In this document: positions 35,801-42,904 of the stretch, in pieces
Layout of the letters: every line of letters starts with the position of its first letter
How positions within the stretch are numbered: position 1 is the first letter of the stretch
Source: Barnesiella sp. An55
GTDB lineage: Bacteria; Bacteroidota; Bacteroidia; Bacteroidales; Barnesiellaceae
Assembly (NCBI RefSeq): GCF_002161555.1
Contig: NZ_NFHZ01000004.1
Coordinates: 1 to 64,000, forward strand
DNA: 64,000 bases
Reading direction: 5' to 3'
Notes under the pieces: generated by a model
The model's database searches: none
The model's input: only the letters and a program-made list of their open reading frames with translations
What the model was told of the DNA's origin: nothing
Translations under genes and position numbers: made by a program

Positions 35801-37341
35801 GGGTAGCTTTGCGCACCAAAGTCATCGATGCCAACAACGTGATGATTCTCGACAAAGGAACCCAGCGGCTCAATGTGGTGATTACTCCCGGAAAGGAGAA
35901 ACCCAACTTCTGGAAAGAGGCGGCCGAATACTCGTTGCGCGGGCTCATGATGGTGCGTAATGCCAGCGTGCGCTACCGCAAGACCAATACCACTTCGTTG
36001 CCCCTCTTCTCGCCCAATGTAGGCGATATCTTTGGGCAATCGACCTCCTATGGCCCCATGTCGCCCGGCCTCGACTTTGCCTTTGGATTTACCGATGAGA
36101 ACTATGTCTATCGGGCCAAAGACCGGGGCTGGCTGTTGTGCGACTCGACGCAGATAAGTCCGGCCGTCATCGGGCACACCGAGGAGTTCAGTTTCGAGAT
36201 AGCCCTCGAGCCCATACGGGGTCTGAAGATAAACCTCACGGGCAACCGCACCGATACCCGCAGTTCGCAGATGCAGTTCATGTATGACGATATGCCTACC
36301 ACGCGAGGCGGAAGCTATACCAAGACTCACATCGCTTTGAAAACCGCCTTCAAGAGCAGTTCGTCGAAAGACGGCTATGCCTCGCAGGCCTTCAACGACT
36401 TCCTGCGCAACCGCGAGATAATCGCTTCGCGGCTCGAGGCTCGGTATGCCTCGGGCAACTATCCCAACAAGGGATTCATCGCCTCGACCGGTTTGGCCGG
36501 GCAGCCCTACGACGCGGCCAACGGTGGGGTAAATCGCAGCTCGGCCGACGTGATGATACCGGCCTTCCTGGCAGCCTATTCGGGCATCGATGCCCGCAAA
36601 GTGGGGCTGTCGCCTTTCCCCAGTCTGGCTTCGATTCTGCCCAACTGGCGCATTACCTACGACGGCCTCATGCAGGTGCCTCTGATCAAGAAACACTTCA
36701 AGGCATTCACCTTATCGCACACCTACCAGTGTACCTATTCGGTAGGTTCGTTCTCGTCCTACCTCAACTGGGTTGAGTCCGATGGCGACTTCGGTTTTAT
36801 TCGCGACGAACTTTCGGGCAATCCTATTCCCTCGTCGCCCTTTGACATCTCGTCGGTCATGATTACCGAGCGGTTTGCACCCCTCATTGGCCTGTCGGTT
36901 ACGCTGAAAAACAACGTGACGGCCAATATCAAGTACAACGATACTCGCACTCTTACCCTCAACTCGGCCGCCGGCCAGATTGTCGAAGCCACAACGACCG
37001 ACTTTACCATCGGAGCCGGCTACAAGATTGCCAACTTCAATACCATACTCAAGTTGCGGGGATCGCAAACCGGTGTCAGCAACGATTTGACGCTCAATGC
37101 CGACTTCTCTTTCCGCAAGAACCAGTCGCTCATTCGCCGCATCGAACAGAACTTTACCCAGGCCACCAGCGGAACCCGCTCGACCATGTTTGAGTTCACG
37201 GCCAACTATGTGTTGAGCAAGCGCATCACGGTAGGGGCCTACTTCGACCACCAAATCAACACCCCGCTCGTCTCCTCGTCATCCTATCCGATAACCAACA
37301 GTAACTACGGTATCTCGGTGCGCTTGTCGCTGGTGAAATAA
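29899..37341 (+). CDS. sprA: SprA/Sov, outer-membrane translocon of the type IX secretion system
   Basis: 2480 residues from the ATG at 29899 (CAGGAG upstream; a GTG at 29872 is less likely). The signal peptide MRKRIRIGTIIALAVSGLGAYSAFA is present. The size and content match SprA: repeated amphipathic beta-strands of a giant 36-strand barrel, motifs such as GSSLIRGSTALFGIKTTMQFG, ESGTPISVSLENQSMFN and YIDDFESTQTGLDL, and NWRITYDGL near the C-terminus with a final strand ending RLSLVK. SprA conducts folded cargo with C-terminal sorting domains across the outer membrane and is required for gliding or gingipain secretion in relatives. Two T9SS-tailed proteins are encoded 6 kb downstream. Codon use is more GC-rich than in region 1, as for a highly expressed core gene. 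Confidence 0.96.
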   Translation: MRKRIRIGTIIALAVSGLGAYSAFAALQVADPQNPPRNTVQATQNSQSGQPASDSIEMRFPVAKTVPESYDEIDQKAPVDLKKPSNLKTEVEYDPETNCYVIHTRVAGVDVTTPFMLSADEYNDYTLRKSMQQYYRERNAQNFAENSKSEFNFLDMNFSLGPLEKVFGPGGVQLTTQGSIELNMGLKYNKLDNPALPMSSRKKTYFDFDEKIQASVTAKVGDKMSFNMNYNTDATFDFDSKNLKLQYQGKEDEIIKNIEAGNVSMTTGSSLIRGSTALFGIKTTMQFGKLTATALISQQQSESKTVNASGGAQTTPFEIRADAYDENRHFFLAHFFRDNYDKFASKLPYVSSGVSINRIEVWITNKQGTYEESRNIVGFMDLAENTHIGNQHWISTTAQPNPMNNSNSLYSEIKNGYPDARNINLVTQALEPLSAYGIEGGQDYVKIESARKLSSSEYTLNEQLGYISLKSKLNADEMLAVAYEYTYNGQVYQVGEFSGDVTDTDQCLYLKMLKSSTISTSLPIWDLMMKNVYSLGAYQVQKDKFRLYIKYQSDSTGVAVNNIPEGNIADKTLLQVMNLDRLDANDTEYSDGIFDYIEGYTIQSSNGRIIFPVIEPFGSHLAEQIGNAAIAERYVYQELYDSTLTVAQQVSEKNKFIMTGEYKASSGAEISLNAMNVPRGSVVVTAGGMTLVENSDYIVDYAMGVVTILNQSIIESGTPISVSLENQSMFNMQRKTMLGLDLNYAFSKDFNIGATIMHLSEKPLTEKVSMGDEVLNNTLWGVNLSYNTSFQWLTNWLNKIPTVNATAPSTLALTAEFAQLVPHQSKTGSSQGTSYIDDFESTQTGLDLKSPYSWTLASTPYDTSSDALFPESRYSNDVRYGQNRALLSWYYIDRMFTQKNSTLIPSHLKNDLDQLSNPYVREVSVREIFPNKEINYGESTTLQTLNLSYYPQERGPYNLDADNLDEQGQLLNPSKRWGGIMRKMDYTDFESSNIEYIQFWLMDPFLDETQTNHKGGDLYFNLGEVSEDILKDGMKSFENGLPIDGDTTQIATTAWGKVSKRQSLTYAFDNTTGARAMQDVGLDGLSNDEEYGFSSYKDYLAKLEAKLSPAVVEAMRQDQFSPFNDPAGDNYHFYRGHDYDDAQTSILARYKHYNGIEGNSRSTEEVEDSYYQSSKSVPDVEDINQDNTLNEYERYYQYRISLNPDSLVVGKNYITDKRETTVPLRNGQEGRAVWYQFKVPLSQPQKKVGSIQDFKTIRFIRMFLTGFEVETHLRFATLELVRGEWRTYDYALNQTANAPAQGNLDVSVVNIEENAGQVPVNYVLPPGVTRIIDPGQSQITQLNEQAMSLKVTDLPTGEGRAVYKNSGMDMRTYKRLQMFVHAEKLIDDVTNLRDGDVSVFLRLGSDSKSNYYEYEIPLSLTEPGNYSTYNTQDQEAVWPSSNMFDFPLSVFTDLKLERNAKKRQDNSGVTYQTRYSIYDPDKAQNKVTIVGNPSLSDVRTMMIGVRNNSNATKSITIWVNEMRLTDFDQSGGWAAKANVNLGLSDIATLNVAGHVETVGFGGIDQSLTERRLDDYYQYNIATMVELGRFLPEKIKLKAPLFYSLTEQRTSPKYNPLDQDILLKDALSNAGSKAERDSINNASIERSTVESLSLSGVMFDIRSKNPMPYDPGNFSLSYSYNRQSNQDPTTEFENTYDYRGSFTYSYTPFVKPWVPFKGLKSNSKHLKFLKEWELNYLPSNIAFNTNMSRYYYEQQIRDVSGSGGMALPTSVSKNFLWDRQLSLTWNLTKSLNFSLQTMTNAHIEEPAGVVNRELFPDEYQAWKDTVMSSIKNLGTPWNYNQTFNASYTAPFSKIPVLDYLAFTAKYNATYTWDRGAQISSDIELGNTISNQGQLNFDGRFNFEQLYNKSKYLQKINRRFSSSNRSNNMKKKERKFERTILLREDTTVTLRHNLNNKKVKVVARDDQGKRVALRTKVIDANNVMILDKGTQRLNVVITPGKEKPNFWKEAAEYSLRGLMMVRNASVRYRKTNTTSLPLFSPNVGDIFGQSTSYGPMSPGLDFAFGFTDENYVYRAKDRGWLLCDSTQISPAVIGHTEEFSFEIALEPIRGLKINLTGNRTDTRSSQMQFMYDDMPTTRGGSYTKTHIALKTAFKSSSSKDGYASQAFNDFLRNREIIASRLEARYASGNYPNKGFIASTGLAGQPYDAANGGVNRSSADVMIPAFLAAYSGIDARKVGLSPFPSLASILPNWRITYDGLMQVPLIKKHFKAFTLSHTYQCTYSVGSFSSYLNWVESDGDFGFIRDELSGNPIPSSPFDISSVMITERFAPLIGLSVTLKNNVTANIKYNDTRTLTLNSAAGQIVEATTTDFTIGAGYKIANFNTILKLRGSQTGVSNDLTLNADFSFRKNQSLIRRIEQNFTQATSGTRSTMFEFTANYVLSKRITVGAYFDHQINTPLVSSSSYPITNSNYGISVRLSLVK

Positions 37342-37403
37342 GCAGGCTTGATGCTTGCTCTTCACCACCGGTATATGCCCCCATCGAAGAGCGCGGGTGA
37401 GGG

Positions 37404-39989
37404 TCAGCGCAGTCGGTTGTTGTAGTTGATAAACTCGACAAGCACGTCGGCAGCCCACAAGTGGAGGTCGGTTGACGCCTCTCCCGAGAATACGATGCGG
37501 TAGAACTTGTAGGCCGGTCCGATGGCCTGCAAAGTGAGTCGGCCCGGTACATTCCCCGCACTTGACAATAGTCCCACAAGATTAAACAGATTCTCGGCCT
37601 CGTTACCTCCCCAAAGAGACAGGTAGAGAATTTGCCCTTGAGCCGCCACTCGCAGGGTCAGCTCTTTCCACCGCTGGTAACTCCCGCTTTGGAGCGAGAT
37701 GGGGCGGGTGAGCAATGCCACTTGAGTGGGGGTGTCGTGATTCTCTTTTTGCAGGTTATAAATGCCGTTCTGAATATCTTGCCCCAGCAGGTGCGTAGAG
37801 TCATACAAAAAAGAGGTATAGACTTGTGTCGTGCGATACATGTAGAGAGTAGGCAGATGAAGTACAATGGTATAGGGAAATTTGGAATGTCCGAAAATTA
37901 ACTCTTTCTCGATAGGATTGTAAGCAACCATACTTTGAGGAATGAACTCCGAGAGAGGGGTAAGGTCGTAGGCGGCCTTCAGCACATTGGATGCAGAGAT
38001 CTGATTCAGCACATACTTGTTGTTTTCGTAAGGCATTTCGTCGAACGACAAGATTTGTTGTACTGTTGCTCCTTGCAGAATCGACAGCCCCTTGGGGGTG
38101 GCAAATGCAATGGTATCTTCCAGTGGAATGATGGGGTATCCCTTGGCAATAGGCTCGCGGCTCAACTGGTGCTGGGCACTGTAACAAACCGACTCAGTCC
38201 CGTTTTGCAGGGCCCATATGCCCTCTTCGGTAAACAGGTAGAGGGGAAACTCGCCAAACTGTCCCTCCGACAAAGCTGTTGTGATGCTCGCTATCCCGGT
38301 GATGGCTCCGTTCGAGACCGAGTAGGTCTGTTCGGCCGGGAATATGAAAGGATTATCTACTTTCGATACCCGCAGGATATTTTCCTGAGTATAGACATCG
38401 TTGACGGGCTTGGGAACCTGTAGCGGCGTAGAGGCATCAACCGAGTCGTTGGGTAGGGTGATGGACGATAGCGACACGTCGAGATAGTCCGACCGGTTTT
38501 CATACTCCGAGGGGGTGAGCAGGAACGAGCCCTTGTATCGGGCCGTCGGGCTCTTCACGACAATCTCCATCTTATAGGCATTGCTGTCGGGGTAGGAGAG
38601 AAAGGGCGACAGCTGGTTCGAGAAGTTCTCCAGTTCGCCGTACCATACGACCATGCTTTCGCCGCGCTCGGTTTTGAGATAGGTCGAGATATAGGCCAGG
38701 ACAGATTCCGTACCCTTTTCGCCCGTATCAAACAGGCTTAGCGGAAATCCGGTAAACAGTTTCTTGTTCAAGTTGGCCAGGTGCAGCCGCTGGTTGTGTA
38801 CATAACTGATTTGGGCTCCGGTCGATAACAAGGTGGTATTGTCGGGCGAGAGGGGCTCTTCATGCACCAGCAAGTCGGTTCGCACCTTGTTCTCGATGTC
38901 ATACCACTGCCCGTCTTTCAATTCGTCCCAATTTTCGATTGACGTGATTTTATAAAAAAGAGGACTTTGCAGGTAGCGTTTCTTGACCTCTTCCCGGTCC
39001 AGGAACGTAATTTCGCCTTTGAGCGAAAACGTAACCGTTTCGTTCGCCTCGGTGCGCTCGATGTCAAACACGAATCCCTCTCGCTTGGCGTCGGGTTCAA
39101 ATATGGTGGCTTCGGGGGTAACGAAGATGTCGATACTGCGCACGATATCTTTCCAGTTCTCTAAATTCATTTTGTGGATAAAATACCGAATACAGTAGTT
39201 GTTGACGACGATGTCGCCCGCATGGGTACCTATACAGACGTTATTGCCATTGGAGTTGTTGATTCGTAGTTCTACCTTGTAGGGTTGTATGGGGTCGGGC
39301 TGCGAGAGCATGACGGGTACCGACGAATATATGCGACTGCCATCGTAGAGGGTAATCGCGTAGCGTACGAGAATAGGTTGTATGAAATAGTGCCGTTCCC
39401 AGGCCCGGTCCTGCAACTCAAAAAATGCATTGTAGTATTCCAGACTGTAATAGTCGGCATCGACCAGCTCGAGACGCTTGGGGTTGACATATACGTCGTG
39501 AAAGTTATGTTCTTCCAGGTGGTAGGCGTCGGTTTTCATGGGGTGGATCGAAAACGAAATCTCGGGAATCTCGGGCCTCTCGCCCAGGAAAATATATCTA
39601 CTCTCTTTATATAGCAGGTAATAGGTATTCTCGGCACAGATGACAATGAGCGTATTGCCTATCGACTGCACCCCGATAACCTTTTGGCCGTTAAGCGCAA
39701 ACAACTCTTTGGATTGAGGCGCTATCTTTTCTGTCTCCTTATAGACAAGAGCTTCGTAGTAAATGGCCAGGTCGTCGGTCGTGATATGGTGCTCTCCGTC
39801 GTAGCAGGTGTGCACATAGAGCAGGCGGCTGCCTTTTTGAGAGAGGGTGTACAGCAGTTCGGGTTTTCCCACGGGAACCAGGTGCCCCGATTGGTTGCGC
39901 AAATTGATAATGGCCGAGCAATCGCCCGGCTTGGCTATCTCGGGCGAAGCCTGTCGGTTCATCCCGTTAAAGATTATACTCGATTTCAT
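37404..39989 (-). CDS. Solitary phage-structure-like protein (tail/neck beta-propeller type)
   Basis: 861 residues, no signal peptide (MKSSIIFNGMNRQASPEIAK). The N-terminus reads as a list-like opening typical of phage DNA-stabilisation or tail-accessory beta-propellers (CSAIINLRNQSGHLVPVGKP, then LLYVHTC). Many short beta repeats follow, and the C-terminal module SYQRWKELTLRVAAQGQILY / YKFYRIVFSGEA looks like a structural jelly-roll. I cannot name the family with certainty. It is intact, on the - strand, isolated between sprA and a phosphatase gene, and has no phage neighbours. Together with the portal-like gene at 21540 it suggests scattered phage-derived genes. A non-phage surface role is unlikely without an export signal. 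Confidence 0.6.
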   Translation of the reverse strand: MKSSIIFNGMNRQASPEIAKPGDCSAIINLRNQSGHLVPVGKPELLYTLSQKGSRLLYVHTCYDGEHHITTDDLAIYYEALVYKETEKIAPQSKELFALNGQKVIGVQSIGNTLIVICAENTYYLLYKESRYIFLGERPEIPEISFSIHPMKTDAYHLEEHNFHDVYVNPKRLELVDADYYSLEYYNAFFELQDRAWERHYFIQPILVRYAITLYDGSRIYSSVPVMLSQPDPIQPYKVELRINNSNGNNVCIGTHAGDIVVNNYCIRYFIHKMNLENWKDIVRSIDIFVTPEATIFEPDAKREGFVFDIERTEANETVTFSLKGEITFLDREEVKKRYLQSPLFYKITSIENWDELKDGQWYDIENKVRTDLLVHEEPLSPDNTTLLSTGAQISYVHNQRLHLANLNKKLFTGFPLSLFDTGEKGTESVLAYISTYLKTERGESMVVWYGELENFSNQLSPFLSYPDSNAYKMEIVVKSPTARYKGSFLLTPSEYENRSDYLDVSLSSITLPNDSVDASTPLQVPKPVNDVYTQENILRVSKVDNPFIFPAEQTYSVSNGAITGIASITTALSEGQFGEFPLYLFTEEGIWALQNGTESVCYSAQHQLSREPIAKGYPIIPLEDTIAFATPKGLSILQGATVQQILSFDEMPYENNKYVLNQISASNVLKAAYDLTPLSEFIPQSMVAYNPIEKELIFGHSKFPYTIVLHLPTLYMYRTTQVYTSFLYDSTHLLGQDIQNGIYNLQKENHDTPTQVALLTRPISLQSGSYQRWKELTLRVAAQGQILYLSLWGGNEAENLFNLVGLLSSAGNVPGRLTLQAIGPAYKFYRIVFSGEASTDLHLWAADVLVEFINYNNRLR

Positions 39990-40154
39990 AGGACAGAAAA
40001 TTTTCGGTAAAAGTAGTACCGAAGCTCAATCCTGTTTTGGCATGATGATACTCTTTGCAAGAGGGAGACTCCACCCGGTTGATTGATTAAATCCCTGATA
40101 ATAAAAAGCGGGGGAGAGTCTCCCGTTCCCCTTGTGAATGAGGGGAAAGGCGCA

Positions 40155-40187
40155 TTTGCCCAAGCATAACCAATCACTTTATTTTTG
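40155..40187 (+). promoter_or_regulatory. Promoter upstream of the Ppx/GppA gene
   Basis: TTTG at 40155-40158, a 21-base spacer and TATTTTTG at 40180-40187 match the Bacteroidetes consensus. The implied leader is about 145 bases; a second, weaker TATCTTCG box lies at 40310-40317 close to the start codon. Confidence 0.65.
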
Positions 40188-40338
40188 CGCCACAAATACA
40201 ACATACGGCCAGGCACAAAGGTTCGCCCGCGAAAGACTGAAAAAGAAAAAATAGATTTCTGGTATCGATATTCTCGCCCGATAGCGAAAAAAATACGCGA
40301 TATTTGCGTATCTTCGCTTGGAAAGAAAGATAGGCGCT

Positions 40339-41238
40339 ATGGACAAACTCAATTTTGCTGCAATCGATATTGGATCCAATGCCGTGCGGTTACTCATCAA
40401 GGGAATTTCCAAAGGCGAGAAAGTCACCGACTTGGCCAAAGTTTTCATCGTGAGGGTACCCCTGCGGTTGGGGCAAGACACCTTTACCAAAGGTCGCATC
40501 TCGACCGAGAAGACCGAGAAACTGTTGCGACTCATGCACGCCTTTTCGCAGCTGATGCAGGTATATAACGTCGTCGCCTATCGGGCCTGTGCCACCTCGG
40601 CCATGCGCGACTCGTCAAACGGAGCCGAGATTGTGCGCTACATCTCCGAGAAAAGCGGTATCCATATCGAGATTATCAACGGCCTCGAAGAGGCTCGCAT
40701 CGTATATGACAGTCATATTGTGGATGAGTTTGAGCAAGACGGCAACTTTGTCTATGTCGATGTAGGCGGCGGCAGTACCGAGGTAAGCATCATCAGCAAC
40801 CGGGCGCTCTTGCAGTCACAGTCTTACAACATAGGCACGGTGCGTATTCTCAACAAGAAGTTGAGCCGTAGCGAACTCTTCCGCATGTATCGCGATTTGA
40901 AACGGGTCAAAGAGGCATATCCCCAAATCTCCATCATCGGTTCGGGAGGCAACATCAACAAGTTGCACCATCTGGCCAAGATTCCTTCGCACGATCCTTT
41001 GACCGTCGAACGGTTGCTCGAGTTGAGAAACGAACTGAACAGCTATCCCATTGTCGATCGCATCGAACGCTTCGGGTTGAAGCCCGACCGTGCCGACGTC
41101 ATTGTGCCTGCTGCCGATATCTATTTGCAGATTGCCACTCACATAGGGGCACAAGAGATATGGGTACCCACTATCGGCATTGTCGATGGTATCATCTACT
41201 CACTCTGTGCCGACTATCTGAAGGAACATTACAAGTAG
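40339..41238 (+). CDS. Ppx/GppA-type phosphatase (exopolyphosphatase-like)
   Basis: 299 residues from the ATG at 40339; the TTG-initiated extension at 40318 overlaps a promoter-like box. It belongs to the ASKHA fold: phosphate-1 motif AAIDIGSNAVRLLI, the conserved ACATSAMRDSSNG and EEARIVYDSHIV segments, phosphate-2 motif VYVDVGGGSTEVSI, then IGTVRI and SIIGSGGNINKL (adenosine-type motif). It hydrolyses polyphosphate or pppGpp; the short form (only the catalytic domains) is common in Bacteroidetes. It was classed by motif order, and substrate choice cannot be read from sequence. Confidence 0.92.
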   Translation: MDKLNFAAIDIGSNAVRLLIKGISKGEKVTDLAKVFIVRVPLRLGQDTFTKGRISTEKTEKLLRLMHAFSQLMQVYNVVAYRACATSAMRDSSNGAEIVRYISEKSGIHIEIINGLEEARIVYDSHIVDEFEQDGNFVYVDVGGGSTEVSIISNRALLQSQSYNIGTVRILNKKLSRSELFRMYRDLKRVKEAYPQISIIGSGGNINKLHHLAKIPSHDPLTVERLLELRNELNSYPIVDRIERFGLKPDRADVIVPAADIYLQIATHIGAQEIWVPTIGIVDGIIYSLCADYLKEHYK

Positions 41239-41246
41239 CCGCCCTG

Positions 41247-41897
41247 TTATCGGGCAGCCTTGTCCCACTTGGGCTGTTGGTCTTTCTTCAAGATAAAGTC
41301 GCGAATGAAGAGGGCCGTCTCTTCGCTGCCCAGAATCGAGGAGTCGATCGACAGGTCATACGACGAGGCCACCCCCCAACCCTTATCGGTATAAAAATTG
41401 TAGTAAGAGGCACGCAGCTTGTTCTTCTTTTCGGCCAGCTCGATAGCCTCTTTGCGGGTCAAATTCTGCGAACGGCTCAAAATGCGGGCAATGCGGTCCT
41501 CGAGCGGAGCATGTATAAACACATTGTAGCATCGCGGGTATTGACGCAGAATATAGTCGGCACAACGGCCCACGATTACACACGATTGAGTCTCGGCCAG
41601 TTGCCTGATGACATCGGACTGAAACTTGAAGATATACTCATTTGACAATCCACCGTCGCCCCACAGCCCGCCGGCACCCGTGAGCCAGTTGATCGAAAAC
41701 GAATTGAGCAGCGCACTCGGGGCCCGCTCGTCGGCCTTTTCGAAATACTCGGTACTGAGTCCGCTCGATTTCGAAGCTTCGTTAATCAATTCTTTGTCGT
41801 AGTAAGATATGCCGAACAAATCGGCCAGGCGACGGCCTATTTCCCGGCCACCGCTGCCAAACTGCCGGCCTATCGTGATGATGAGGTTATTGTTCAT
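41247..41897 (-). CDS. Cytidylate kinase-like protein
   Basis: 216 residues from the ATG at 41897, which has AGAAAGG upstream; a further in-frame ATG at 41927 is less likely. A P-loop-like GRQFGSGGREIGRRLA (residues about 8-23), YYDKELINEAS and VIVGRCADYILRQ, with a lid segment rich in Arg and Lys, fit the Cytidylate_kin2 (AAA-type NMP kinase-like) family. These proteins are annotated as cytidylate kinase-like, but their true substrate is not established; a separate cmk is expected elsewhere. It is convergent with the phosphatase gene, with an 8-base gap. Confidence 0.88.
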   Translation of the reverse strand: MNNNLIITIGRQFGSGGREIGRRLADLFGISYYDKELINEASKSSGLSTEYFEKADERAPSALLNSFSINWLTGAGGLWGDGGLSNEYIFKFQSDVIRQLAETQSCVIVGRCADYILRQYPRCYNVFIHAPLEDRIARILSRSQNLTRKEAIELAEKKNKLRASYYNFYTDKGWGVASSYDLSIDSSILGSEETALFIRDFILKKDQQPKWDKAAR

Positions 41898-42025
41898 GGT
41901 GCCTTTCTCTATTCGATTATTCAACAAACATACATTAAAAAAATAGGAAATCCTATATTCCTCTTCGTTTTTTTACCCTTCTGTACGCTTTTTAGCCGCT
42001 TCTACAAACTGTTTTTAAGAAATAT

Positions 42026-42056
42026 TTTGTGGCGACAAAAGTTTTTATTTAATTTG
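42026..42056 (+). promoter_or_regulatory. Promoter of the 125-residue hypothetical gene
   Basis: TTTG at 42026-42029, a 19-base spacer and TTAATTTG at 42049-42056 (one mismatch to TAnnTTTG). The same TTAATTTGTAT string precedes the DUF349 gene at 55184. Confidence 0.55.
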
Positions 42057-42078
42057 TATCATTCAAAATAGGCAAACT

Positions 42079-42456
42079 ATGAATAACGAGTTGAAAAAAA
42101 TATTGAGCAGCGACACCGACGGGTTACTTACCTATGAATACATAGCCAATCACATGGGTGCCTGCGACGACGATATGCCAGCTCTTGCCGACAATATCAT
42201 CCGGGTCGATCTCACCGGCCAGATTACGGTGAGTGCAGCCCTCTACCTGCATGCTACCGGGCCCGATAAATATCGAGAGGTAATCGACAAGCTTATTGCC
42301 GCCTCTTTGCAGAAAGACCGCGAGCGCAAGTATATTGGCGATTTGCTGTCGGGCATATGGGGCGAAGACTATAAATCGCACGTCGAAGAGTTGAATCGGC
42401 AGAGCGACAATTTCAGGCGCATTTACAAGCGGGTTTATGCCAACGACATTATTTAA
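42079..42456 (+). CDS. Conserved-looking small hypothetical protein
   Basis: 125 residues, cytoplasmic, helical, acidic. No known domain is recognised. The segment LLTYEYIANHMGACDDDMPALADNIIRVDLTGQITVSA suggests a compact N-terminal fold followed by two basic helices (KLIAASLQKDRERKYIGDLL). It has its own promoter-like sequence and a downstream hairpin, so it is an independent unit. The DUF349 gene further on shares the promoter variant. Confidence 0.75.
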   Translation: MNNELKKILSSDTDGLLTYEYIANHMGACDDDMPALADNIIRVDLTGQITVSAALYLHATGPDKYREVIDKLIAASLQKDRERKYIGDLLSGIWGEDYKSHVEELNRQSDNFRRIYKRVYANDII

Positions 42457-42485
42457 TAGGTATTCCCGATAAAAATAAGATAATG

Positions 42486-42526
42486 GCACGCCGCCTCTTC
42501 CCTGAAGTAGGGGAGGGGCGGCGTGC
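42486..42526 (+). terminator. Terminator after the small hypothetical gene
   Basis: A GC-rich stem GCACGCCGCC ... GGCGGCGTGC with inner pairs CCCT/AGGG, followed by TGTTTGTTTTG. The T-run is interrupted, so strength is uncertain. Confidence 0.65.
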
Positions 42527-42811
42527 TGTTTGTTTTGAATGGGATAATGAACCGACATGGTTGTATATCAATGAAATAGAAAACGGGGAAGTGAATCGTA
42601 GAAAACCTTTTGCCCATCTTATGCCGATTGAGTGGAGACACTATAGTGTATGAATCCTTGCTCAATAAAGTCTCCGCACAGGGTTGTTATATGTTAATGT
42701 TATACAAAAATGACTATTGTTGATTTTTGTATATATATTCGAAATTTGTAAAAAATCAATCTCTTTATGGTAATATTTCGCTAAAATGTATGGATATTAA
42801 TAACAAATTAT

Positions 42812-42819
42812 TATATTTG
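42812..42819 (+). promoter_or_regulatory. -7 box for the secreted adhesin-like genes
   Basis: TATATTTG fits TAnnTTTG perfectly, in an AT-rich region (42660-42900) that holds nothing else. No TTTG box is found at the usual distance. The leader would be about 85 bases. Confidence 0.5.
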
Positions 42820-42904
42820 CCAATGATGAATTAATGGTCGTGATATTTTTGATGTAGGTACATGTAATGTGATTTTTCATAATAAACCTAATAATATATT
42901 TACG

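Noticed and set aside
33085-36696. Two long - strand frames (491 and 591 codons) inside sprA
   Set aside because: Both are mirror frames of the GC-rich sprA codons, without start signals or recognisable domains.
37342-37403. Inverted repeat GCTCTTC/GAAGAGC after sprA
   Set aside because: Short arms, long loop and no T-run; not convincing as a terminator.
21540-39989. Complete prophage spanning the two phage-like genes
   Set aside because: The intervening 14 kb holds core genes (miaA, ruvA, sprA and a dipeptidyl peptidase gene) and no integrase, terminase or capsid gene.
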